DNA of 19,006 bases from an uncultured Eubacteriales bacterium (GTDB lineage Bacteria; Bacillota; Clostridia; Oscillospirales; Oscillospiraceae): assembly GCA_900544295.1 (NCBI GenBank), contig UQUO01000036.1, forward strand, positions 1 through 19,006. The letters run 5' to 3'. Numbering within the stretch: the stretch's first letter is position 1; the number at the start of each line of letters is the position of its first letter. Shown piece after piece: positions 8,024 to 13,798 of this stretch. The notes under the pieces are model-generated. The model was not told where the DNA came from. It did not search any database and saw only the letters and a list, made by a program, of their open reading frames with translations. The position numbers were made by a program, and so were the translations under genes.

Positions 8024-8260
8024 TCAAAATTGCTGGATGAGCGTATACTTTCCGGCTTCATCAGTGTATACGGCCTCGGTATCTCGGTCTAGAAGCTCCA
8101 GCTCAGGGGTCTCGGCCTCGTAGCGGACGCAGGTGCCGCAGGAGCTGGACAGCTTGCGCGGCACCGGCGTCATCTGCGCGGCTATCCCCCTCCCGCTCAG
8201 GCTCCGGCTGCTCCGCAGGGCCGCCAGATGCGTGTGGAAGGTCGCTATGTACCGCGTCAT
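8024..8260 (-). CDS. DUF3343 protein of the selenium accessory locus
   Basis: A small 78-residue protein (MTRYIATFHTH start) with the features of DUF3343: a THLAALRSSRSL helix, a PVPRKLSSSCGTC segment around residues 43-55 and a short acidic tail. The paired cysteines in SSCGTC suggest thiol or selenium handling, but no biochemical role is established to my knowledge. Its ATG overlaps the stop of the TusA-like gene by 4 nt, so the two are translationally coupled. In other genomes DUF3343 proteins commonly sit beside YedE/YedF-type selenium genes, which supports the same context here. It is the last gene of the yedE unit. The longer frame from 8356 merely reads through the TusA-like gene. Confidence 0.82.
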   Translation of the reverse strand: MTRYIATFHTHLAALRSSRSLSGRGIAAQMTPVPRKLSSSCGTCVRYEAETPELELLDRDTEAVYTDEAGKYTLIQQF

Positions 8261-8466
8261 TTCTTCAGCTTCAGCCGGAAGTCCGCGCCCTCGGGGGCGG
8301 TCTCCACCTTGTAGCCCTGACTCTGGCCGTAGCGCGTCACGTTCTCCACCGAGCACTGGTTATCCACCAGCACCTCCAGCTCCGCAGGCTTCTCGGCCGC
8401 CACCGCCTTGCGCACCATGACCACCGGTATCGGGCAGGAGTGGCCCCGCGCGTCTACTGTCTTCAT
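8257..8466 (-). CDS. TusA/SirA/YedF-like sulfur- or selenium-carrier protein
   Basis: A 69-residue protein with the TusA-fold signature CPIP (Cys11-Pro12-Ile13-Pro14) in an N-terminal helix, after the DARGHSCP segment. In TusA the cysteine carries persulfide sulfur; in the YedF group it is thought to serve selenium metabolism. Selenium-associated YedF is often about 200 residues with a second domain. Here the carrier domain stands alone and the DUF3343 protein is encoded directly after it, perhaps a split version of the same pair (inference). Both ends overlap neighbours by 4 nt (ATGA), giving tight coupling with the transporter gene upstream and DUF3343 downstream. Confidence 0.88.
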   Translation of the reverse strand: MKTVDARGHSCPIPVVMVRKAVAAEKPAELEVLVDNQCSVENVTRYGQSQGYKVETAPEGADFRLKLKK

Positions 8467-9557
8467 GCCTTCTCCTCCTTCCCCGGAAGATTCATCAGCG
8501 AGACGGCAAGGCACACCGCAAAGCCCAGGATGACCGCGACCTTGCCCGTCGTCGAGATGCCGCCGACGACAAGCTCGCCCGCCTCGTTCAGCGCGTCCGC
8601 GTTGCCGGCGAGGCCGAAGTTGTGCGATATCGCCGCGCCCGCCATCATGCCGAGCACCGTCACCGCGCTGTCGCCGTTGCCCTCGCCAGCGAGGATGAGC
8701 TGCCTCAGCGGGCAGCCGCCAAGCAGCACCGAGCCCCAGCCCACGAGCGCCATGCCCAGGAAGTTCCACAGGTGCGAGCTGTGGGACACCGGCTGAAGCT
8801 CAAAGCCCAGCTTGAAGCTGCCGTTTATGAGGTTGCCGACAAGCACGACCACGAAAATCGCCACAAAGCCGTACAGGAGCTTGAAATCGCGGAACATAAA
8901 GGCGTCCCTCAGGCCGCCCGCCATGCAAAGCCGCGCCCTCTGCGCCAGCGCGCCGACGACGGCCGCAATGAGCAGCGCCGCGATGACCGGCGCGCGCATG
9001 GAGCCCGGCCCCTCGGTGCTGGACTTGAACAGCGTCGGCACGGTCAGCACGAGTATGAGCAGCCCTGCCATAATGACCGGCAGGACGCCGCCCTCGGCCT
9101 TCCCCACCGGATACGCCCGCTTGAGCGAAAAGCCCCGGTTCAGGAAAATGACGCCGACACCGATACCCAGCGCAAAGCCGCAGAGTGCCACGAGCGCGTT
9201 GAGGTCTCCCCCGCCGAGCCTTATCATCATGCGCAGCGGGCAGCCCAGGAAGGCCAGCGCGCCTATCATGACAAAGCCGCCCAGAACAAAGCGCGTCGCG
9301 GGCGAGGAACCCGCTTTGGCCTTGAATTCCCGCGTAGCAACAGACATGATGAACGCGCCCAGCACGAGGCCGATTATCTCCGGACGCACATACTGCACCT
9401 TCGCCGCGCTATGCAGACCGCAGGCTCCCGCGATGTCACGCAGGAAGCAGGCTATGCAGAAGCCCATGTTCGACGGATTGCCCAGCATCGTCAGCGCCAC
9501 CGCAGCGACGCCCACCGCCGCGCCCGCCAGTACGACGAGCCAGCTCACTTTTTTCAT
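8463..9557 (-). CDS. yedE: YedE-type selenium/sulfur membrane transporter
   Basis: A 364-residue integral membrane protein with about ten hydrophobic helices and a clear internal duplication: a Cys-containing entry segment (GFCIACFLRD, Cys34 and Cys37) followed by GCPLR (105-109), then RLCMAGGLRD (Cys211) followed by GCPLR (281-285). This is the YeeE/YedE sulfur-transport fold, in which cysteines along the pore pass thiosulfate or related species. The neighbours (TusA-like, DUF3343, selD, yqeB, yqeC) point to the selenium-associated YedE branch, probably importing or passing a reduced selenium or sulfur species; the substrate is inferred. The ATG at 9557 is preceded by GAGGG with 7-nt spacing. 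It is the first gene of its unit, behind a promoter overlapped by a palindromic operator. Confidence 0.9.
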   Translation of the reverse strand: MKKVSWLVVLAGAAVGVAAVALTMLGNPSNMGFCIACFLRDIAGACGLHSAAKVQYVRPEIIGLVLGAFIMSVATREFKAKAGSSPATRFVLGGFVMIGALAFLGCPLRMMIRLGGGDLNALVALCGFALGIGVGVIFLNRGFSLKRAYPVGKAEGGVLPVIMAGLLILVLTVPTLFKSSTEGPGSMRAPVIAALLIAAVVGALAQRARLCMAGGLRDAFMFRDFKLLYGFVAIFVVVLVGNLINGSFKLGFELQPVSHSSHLWNFLGMALVGWGSVLLGGCPLRQLILAGEGNGDSAVTVLGMMAGAAISHNFGLAGNADALNEAGELVVGGISTTGKVAVILGFAVCLAVSLMNLPGKEEKA

Positions 9558-9588
9558 TGGTCATCCCTCTCTTTTGCCAAAACAGGTT

Positions 9589-9622
9589 TTGAACGTTATT
9601 CTCATTATAGAATAACGTTCAA
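9589..9622. promoter_or_regulatory. 34-bp palindromic operator over the yedE promoter (ModE-box-like)
   Basis: Left arm TTGAACGTTATTCT (9589-9602) and its exact reverse complement (9609-9622) flank a 6-bp spacer. It covers the -10 element and the predicted transcription start of the yedE unit, so a bound protein would block transcription. Half-sites reading (A)ACGTTAT inward with a 6-bp gap resemble the ModE consensus as I recall it (ATCGNTATATA, 6-7 bp, inverted). It is not an RNA hairpin, since the promoter starts inside it. Confidence 0.75.
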
Positions 9623-9632
9623 GTAATTTCAA
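9604..9632 (-). promoter_or_regulatory. Promoter of the yedE-tusA-DUF3343 unit
   Basis: On the minus strand TTGAAA (9632-9627), a 17-bp spacer and a perfect TATAAT (9609-9604). The start would lie near 9597, about 40 nt before the yedE ATG. The site is in an AT-rich island within GC-rich DNA and separates this unit from the upstream selD-csd genes. Confidence 0.75.
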
Positions 9633-9677
9633 CAAATATTTTGAGGATTTCGACTAATTTTTAGATGGCATTCGCTC

Positions 9678-10814
9678 TCAGATGGCTGCGATAGCCGAGA
9701 GGGCCGCGTCGATGTCCGCCTCGGTATTTGCCCAGCCGGTGGAAAAGCGAACGCTGCCCTCCGGGAAGCTGCCGAGCGTCTTGTGCGCCGAGGGCGCGCA
9801 GTGCAGGCCGCAGCGCGTAAGTATGCCGAACTCTCGTTCCAGCCGCCAGGCTGCCTCTGCGTTGTCGCAGTTCAAAAAGCCAACAGAAAACACACCTGTC
9901 CATCCCTCAGGGACAGTTGCGCCGTACAATTTGACGTTTTTCAGGCCATAAATGCCCTCCAGGAAGCGTTTTGAGAGGGTTTTCTCGTGGTTTTCAAGGG
10001 TTTCTATCCCGGTGTTTTCAAGCCACCCGAGCGCGGCCTCCCAGCCATAGACGCCGGGCATGTTAGGCGTACCGGACTCAAAGCGGTCCGGCATCCAGCC
10101 GGGCAGCTCCTCCGAGTACGAGGCGCTTCCGGTGCCGCCCGCGACGAGGGGCGTGAGCCGCCGGGCAAAGTCCGCGTCCAGCAGAAGCGCGCCTATGCCC
10201 TGCGGGCCGAGCAGGCCCTTGTGTCCCGGCACGACCAGGGCGGAGAGGCCAAAGCGCTCAAAATCCACCTCGATATGCCCCGCCGTCTGCGCGGCGTCGA
10301 GCGCGAAGGGGACGCCGCGCTCGCGGCAGATCTTGCCAACCGCCTCCGCATCCTGCACCGTGCCGCAGACGTTGGAGCCGTGGGCCATGACTACGAGGCG
10401 GGTGTTGAGCTTTATCATGCCGGGCAGGGCTTCGAGGCGCAGGCGGCCCTGCGCGTCGCAGGGGATGCGCTCAAAGGCGACGCCCTCGCGCTCCAGCTGC
10501 ACCAGGGGGCGCATGACGGCGTTGTGCTCCATCGAGGACACGAGGCAGTGGTCGCCCGGGCGGAGCAGGCCCTTTATGACCATATTCAGCCCCGCCGTTG
10601 CACCAGGGGTCAGGACGGCATGCGTGGGGTCAGGGTGGTTGAAAAGGCGGCAGAGCCGCTCACGCAGGCTGAGCGTCACCAGCCCTGCTTCCTGTGCGGA
10701 GGCGTAGGACGAGCGGTTAATAGTCGCGCCGACCTTTTCGACGTAATCTGCCATGGCCGAGGCCACGCCTGGCGCCTTGGGATAGGAGGTGGCGGCGTTG
10801 TCGAGATACACCAT
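9678..10814 (-). CDS. Cysteine desulfurase-family PLP enzyme of the selenium locus
   Basis: A class V aminotransferase-fold PLP enzyme of 378 residues starting MVYLDNAATSYPK. Visible are the N-terminal DNAAT segment, His97, ALDAAQT with Asp173 and Gln176 for the cofactor ring, the Schiff-base lysine Lys199 in PGHKG, and RCGLHCAP with Cys339 as the likely persulfide cysteine. The sequence fits the EF2568-type subfamily found beside selD, yqeB and yqeC, where it may supply sulfur or selenium from (seleno)cysteine for SelD-dependent cofactor assembly. ATG 10814 is chosen over GTG 10823 because GAGG, which overlaps the selD stop region, is 8 nt upstream. It follows selD by 5 nt in the same operon. 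Confidence 0.9.
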   Translation of the reverse strand: MVYLDNAATSYPKAPGVASAMADYVEKVGATINRSSYASAQEAGLVTLSLRERLCRLFNHPDPTHAVLTPGATAGLNMVIKGLLRPGDHCLVSSMEHNAVMRPLVQLEREGVAFERIPCDAQGRLRLEALPGMIKLNTRLVVMAHGSNVCGTVQDAEAVGKICRERGVPFALDAAQTAGHIEVDFERFGLSALVVPGHKGLLGPQGIGALLLDADFARRLTPLVAGGTGSASYSEELPGWMPDRFESGTPNMPGVYGWEAALGWLENTGIETLENHEKTLSKRFLEGIYGLKNVKLYGATVPEGWTGVFSVGFLNCDNAEAAWRLEREFGILTRCGLHCAPSAHKTLGSFPEGSVRFSTGWANTEADIDAALSAIAAI

Positions 10815-10819
10815 GGCGC

Positions 10820-11857
10820 TCACCTCAGCCGGATGAGCGCGCCGCCGTCATACTCGACAGCGCGGCCAACGCGCTGCGCGGCCGGGACGCTGCCCTCCAG
10901 CTCCGACATCAGCGCGTCCGCGTCCTCGGGCGCGACGGCGATGAGCAGGCCGCCTGAGGTCTGCGGGTCGTAGAGCATATCCTGCTGCCAGAGTTCGGCC
11001 TCGCCGGGGTCCACGCGGCACTCAGCGAAGGCGCGGTTGCGGTACATGCCCTCAGGCAGGAGGCCCTCCTTTGCAAGCTGGGCGGCCTCCTCAATGAACT
11101 TGAACTTTGCGACCTCGTACTCTATGGCGACGCCGCTGCCCTCGGCCATCTCGCAGGAGTGGCCCAACAGGCCGAAGCCGGTGACATCCGTGCAGGCGTG
11201 GACGCGGTACTTCACCATAGCGTCGCGCGCGGCCTTGTTCAGCGTGGTCATGAGCTGCACGGCGCAGCGCATCGTCTCCTCCGAGCACAGCTCCGCCTTG
11301 GCGGCGGTGGTGAGAACGCCTATACCAAGGGGTTTCGTTAGGATCAGCACGTCGCCGGGCTTTGCGCCGGAATTGGTCAGCACCCTGTCCGGGTGGACGA
11401 AGCCCGTGACGGCCAGACCGTATTTCGGCTCGTCGTCGAGTATGCTGTGGCCGCCGGTGATGATGGCGCCGGCCTCGTAGACTTTGTCGTAGCCGCCACG
11501 CAGCAGGGCGTGGACGGCCTCGCGCGGCATCTTCTCAGGCACGCACATGAGATTGAGGGCCAGTTTCGGCTCGCCGCCCATGGCGTAGACGTCCGAAAGC
11601 GCGTTCGTCGCCGCGATTTGGCCGAAAGTATAGGGGTCGTCCGCGATGGGCGGGAAGAAATCGACGGTCTGGACAATGGCGAGGTCATCCGTGACCTTGT
11701 AGACCGAGGCGTCGTCGCTCCTGTCAAAGCCGACAAGCAGGTTAGGGTCAGTGCGGACCTTTATCCCCTCCAGCAGCTGGGCCAGGACCCCCGCGCCGAC
11801 CTTTGCGCCGCAGCCGGCGCATTTCGCGAGCTTGGTGAGCTTGATCTCGTTTTCCAT
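10820..11857 (-). CDS. selD: Selenide, water dikinase (selenophosphate synthetase)
   Basis: SelD makes selenophosphate from selenide and ATP, the activated selenium donor. The 345-residue protein has the N-terminal active-site segment KCAGCGAK (Cys16, Lys19 matching E. coli Cys17 and Lys20), a DDASVY motif, QTVDFFPP, ATNALSDVYAMGG and the C-terminal DPQTSGGLL. The catalytic position is cysteine, not selenocysteine, so no in-frame UGA is needed. ATG 11857 is preferred to TTG 11863 because GGAGG (11869-11865) is then 7 nt away. It lies 2 nt after yqeB. With yqeB and yqeC next door, the selenophosphate probably feeds the labile selenium cofactor of molybdenum hydroxylases; selA, selB or a selenocysteine tRNA are not in this window. 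Confidence 0.96.
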   Translation of the reverse strand: MENEIKLTKLAKCAGCGAKVGAGVLAQLLEGIKVRTDPNLLVGFDRSDDASVYKVTDDLAIVQTVDFFPPIADDPYTFGQIAATNALSDVYAMGGEPKLALNLMCVPEKMPREAVHALLRGGYDKVYEAGAIITGGHSILDDEPKYGLAVTGFVHPDRVLTNSGAKPGDVLILTKPLGIGVLTTAAKAELCSEETMRCAVQLMTTLNKAARDAMVKYRVHACTDVTGFGLLGHSCEMAEGSGVAIEYEVAKFKFIEEAAQLAKEGLLPEGMYRNRAFAECRVDPGEAELWQQDMLYDPQTSGGLLIAVAPEDADALMSELEGSVPAAQRVGRAVEYDGGALIRLR

Positions 11858-11859
11858 GT

Positions 11860-12660
11860 TCAATCCTCCGCTCCTAATACACCGGTCAGGCGCAGGATGG
11901 CTTCAAGCGTTCCTCCGCCGACGGCAAGGGCCTTGTCAGAGACGGACCAGCAGTTCTCCACGTCCCCGCGAGGGTCAACGTCCCCTGCTTTCATGCCCTT
12001 GAACACCGGTGTGCCGTCCTCAAGTATGCCGCGCAGGACGCCGGATATGGTACAGCGCATGGGCTCCTCCCCCACTGTTCCGGCAACATCGCCCGCCTCG
12101 ACCAACGCGCCTATCTCCAACCGCTGGCGGAACACGCCATCAGCCGGGGCTCTCAGTACACGCTCGCCCGCGTAGCCGCCTATTAGGCCCGGCACGGCTG
12201 TATTCGGCAGGGCGGAACCGCTGTAATACACCCTGCCCAACGTGTGGCCTCGCATAGTTTCCACCACTGCGTGGCAGTCCTCCCCCGCCGTGAAGCCGGG
12301 ACCGACGCCTATGACCGCCGGGGCCATATCCCGCCGCGTACCCAGGTTGCGCTTGGCGAGGATGGCGTCCACCATGGCGTCCGGAGCTATGGCGGGCAGG
12401 CAGGCGCAGTTTTCATCCACCAGTACGGCTATGTCGCCCCCGCGCGTTGTTTCCAGCGCCTCTTCCGGCGTGGCAGCCAGACGCGCCGTCACGTCCTCAA
12501 CCGTTTGTCTGCCGCTCTTTATTGCCCCGGAAAAGCTGACCGTCCTGCGGATGGCCGTTGGGCGGGCAACGTCTGTCATGACCACGCGTATGCCGCTCCT
12601 GTGCAGCCTTATGGCTATGCCGGAGGCTATATCCCCGGCGCCGCGTATTAAAATGAGCAT
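11860..12660 (-). CDS. yqeB: YqeB-family selenium-dependent molybdenum hydroxylase accessory protein
   Basis: A 266-residue protein with an N-terminal Rossmann-type loop (RGAGDIASGIA, about residues 6-16), an IGVGPGFTAGEDCHAVVET segment in the middle, and a C-terminal half with DGVFRQRLEIGALVEAGDVAGTVG that looks like a lipoyl/biotinyl-type beta hammerhead. This is the EF2563/YqeB family, tied by gene neighbourhood to selenium-dependent molybdenum hydroxylases; its exact reaction is not settled. ATG 12660 is chosen because GGGAGG lies 8 nt upstream; the GTG at 12669 overlaps that site. It overlaps the yqeC end by 13 nt and is followed by selD after 2 nt, so yqeC-yqeB-selD-csd form one tight operon. 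Confidence 0.9.
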   Translation of the reverse strand: MLILIRGAGDIASGIAIRLHRSGIRVVMTDVARPTAIRRTVSFSGAIKSGRQTVEDVTARLAATPEEALETTRGGDIAVLVDENCACLPAIAPDAMVDAILAKRNLGTRRDMAPAVIGVGPGFTAGEDCHAVVETMRGHTLGRVYYSGSALPNTAVPGLIGGYAGERVLRAPADGVFRQRLEIGALVEAGDVAGTVGEEPMRCTISGVLRGILEDGTPVFKGMKAGDVDPRGDVENCWSVSDKALAVGGGTLEAILRLTGVLGAED

Positions 12661-13313
12661 TGCAGCCACCTCCCATGCAGGCTGCCCCAGGCGGCGGGCC
12701 TTTCCAGCAGCCGAGCGAGCGCTGGCGCGGCCTCCGGGGCCGCGTCGGCCTGATTAAGATAATATATATCCGCGAGCGCTTCGCGGTTCAGGACGTTGGC
12801 GGCGCGCTCAGGCGTGGCCGCGTCCTCCGGGAGGCAGTCCGCGAGGCGGGCGTAGAGCTCCGGCCTGTGTGCAGCCTCGGCTATCGGCCTGCCAAGGCCC
12901 GTGAGGCCCAGGACGCAGACGGTGCGCTCCGTCCCCGGCGGTATCACCGGCTCATGGGGCGCGTGTGCTTTCAAAGGCAGGCGCTTTGAGCCGTCCGCCT
13001 CGACTACTACGTAGTCCGCGAGGCGCGCGAGCTCCGAAATGGGCAGGGCCGGCGCGTGCAGCCGCCCGTCAGGCGCGAGTTCGCCCAGGCAGACGGCCCC
13101 GTCCTCAGCGAGCGCCCGCTCGACATCCTGCGAGGAGGCGTTTTGCAGCGTGCGCAGGCCCGGCGGCGGAAACATATGCGTTGTCGTACACAAAACAACA
13201 CGGCCCCGCTCCCGCAGCTCTTCAGCCAGGCGGTCCAACAGGCTGGATTTGCCGCCGCTGCCTATTATGGACGTTATCCCCCGGCCAAGACCCAGGGCCT
13301 CGCAAAACTGCAT
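12648..13313 (-). CDS. yqeC: YqeC-family selenium-dependent hydroxylase accessory NTPase
   Basis: A 221-residue P-loop protein with Walker A-like GSGGKSS (residues 18-24), CTTTHMFPP (42-50), VVVEADGSKRLPLKAHAPHEPVIP (102-125) and an NKxD-like NQAD (187-190). This is the YqeC family, found with yqeB and selD in genomes with selenium-dependent xanthine dehydrogenase-type enzymes, presumably using NTP to insert or activate the selenium-bearing molybdenum cofactor (family inference). The start is ATG 13313, with GAGG 7 nt upstream. It is the first gene of the selD operon, behind a promoter at 13345-13373 and divergent from the ModE-like gene. An operator-like sequence at 13324-13347 lies over its transcription start. 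Confidence 0.9.
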   Translation of the reverse strand: MQFCEALGLGRGITSIIGSGGKSSLLDRLAEELRERGRVVLCTTTHMFPPPGLRTLQNASSQDVERALAEDGAVCLGELAPDGRLHAPALPISELARLADYVVVEADGSKRLPLKAHAPHEPVIPPGTERTVCVLGLTGLGRPIAEAAHRPELYARLADCLPEDAATPERAANVLNREALADIYYLNQADAAPEAAPALARLLERPAAWGSLHGRWLQCSF

Positions 13314-13323
13314 ATCTTCACCT

Positions 13324-13347
13324 CGTTATTCTCTCCCGAGGACAACA
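13324..13347. promoter_or_regulatory. Degenerate copy of the yedE operator at the yqeC transcription start
   Basis: CGTTATTCT (13324-13332) is identical to nine bases of the yedE operator arm (9594-9602). After the same 6-bp gap, AGGACAACA (13339-13347) matches six of nine bases of the expected inverted arm AGAATAACG. It overlaps the predicted start of the yqeC operon and touches its -10 element. This suggests the two selenium units share a regulator. Confidence 0.55.
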
Positions 13348-13373
13348 ATACCACCCATTTCCACCTTCGTCAA
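13345..13373 (-). promoter_or_regulatory. Promoter of the yqeC-yqeB-selD-csd operon
   Basis: On the minus strand TTGACG (13373-13368), a 17-bp spacer and TATTGT (13350-13345). The start would be near 13338, leaving a leader of about 25 nt that carries the GAGG ribosome site. Its -35 is only 3 bp from the -35 of the divergent ModE-like gene. Confidence 0.6.
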
Positions 13374-13403
13374 GCGTTGACGCGGCTCGGAAGCGGGTGG
13401 TAT
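13348..13403. repeat. Dyad spanning the divergent yqeC / modE-like promoters
   Basis: ATACCACCC (13348-13356) and GGGTGGTAT (13395-13403) are exact inverted copies, each reaching into a -10 element. At the centre CGTCAA and TTGACG (13368-13373/13377-13382) form the two -35 boxes around a 3-bp axis. The region is therefore almost symmetric, so one factor could contact both promoters alike. Confidence 0.6.
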
Positions 13404-13406
13404 AAT
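13377..13406 (+). promoter_or_regulatory. Promoter of the ModE-like regulator gene
   Basis: TTGACG (13377-13382) and a perfect TATAAT (13401-13406), spaced 18 bp. Only six bases separate the -10 from the ATG at 13413, so transcription should begin at or next to the start codon, predicting a leaderless or nearly leaderless message. Confidence 0.65.
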
Positions 13407-13412
13407 TCAAAT

Positions 13413-13760
13413 ATGGAAAAGATGCACTACAACATATCTGTGAGGCTGTTCACGGCGGGCAAATGCTTCGGTCCCGGGATGGCGGCGCTGCTGTCGCTTG
13501 TGCGGGAGCGCCATTCCCTGCGCGCCGCGGCGGCCGAAATGGGCATGGCCTACTCCAAGGCCTGGCGTATCCTGCGCGACTGCGAGGGTGCCCTGGGTTT
13601 TCCGCTGCTGGACAGCACCACCGGCGGCCGCCACGGCGGCGGCGCGGTGCTCACCGCCGAGGCCGAGGCCCTGCTCTCCGACTATGAGACCTTCTGCCGG
13701 AGGCTCCGCGAGGAGGGCGATTCGCTCTTTTCCGAGTGCTTTGAGCGCTGGATGAACTGA
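13413..13760 (+). CDS. Short ModE-type winged-helix regulator without molybdate-binding domain
   Basis: A 115-residue DNA-binding protein. Residues about 25-95 match the N-terminal ModE/LysR-type winged helix: helix-turn-helix SLRAAAAEMGMAYSKAWRIL (35-54), then a wing with the glycine-rich GGRHGGG (71-77) and VLTAEAEALL (79-88). Full ModE (about 260 residues) carries two molybdate-binding MOP domains; they are absent here, so the protein must sense molybdate differently or simply bind DNA. The start at ATG 13413 lacks a ribosome site and lies where transcription should begin; ATG 13422 is an alternative. It is divergent from yqeC and probably controls the selenium/molybdenum genes and itself (inference from position). 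It ends at a strong terminator. Confidence 0.85.
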   Translation: MEKMHYNISVRLFTAGKCFGPGMAALLSLVRERHSLRAAAAEMGMAYSKAWRILRDCEGALGFPLLDSTTGGRHGGGAVLTAEAEALLSDYETFCRRLREEGDSLFSECFERWMN

Positions 13761-13765
13761 AAAGC

Positions 13766-13798
13766 AAGAGAGCCGCCCGGCGGGCGGCTCTCTTTTTT
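13766..13798 (+). terminator. Intrinsic terminator of the ModE-like gene
   Basis: A perfect 13-bp stem (13766-13778/13782-13794) with core GAGAGCCGCCC/GGGCGGCTCTC, a 3-nt loop and a T-run (13793-13798) begins 5 nt after the stop codon. It also lies at the end of the convergent MutS-like gene, whose direction has a poorer T-run. Confidence 0.9.

Noticed and set aside
8622..9626. Long plus-strand open frame of 334 residues antisense to yedE
   Set aside because: It is rich in His, Arg and Gln with no recognisable domain, and its length follows from the codon pattern of the GC-rich yedE gene on the other strand.
9987..10973. Plus-strand open frame of 328 residues antisense to the desulfurase and selD
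   Set aside because: It crosses two well-supported genes, has no family features, and is a composition artefact of high-GC coding DNA.
11800..11857. Possible selenocysteine codon in selD
   Set aside because: The active-site position reads as cysteine (KCAGCGAK) and there is no in-frame TGA near the start.
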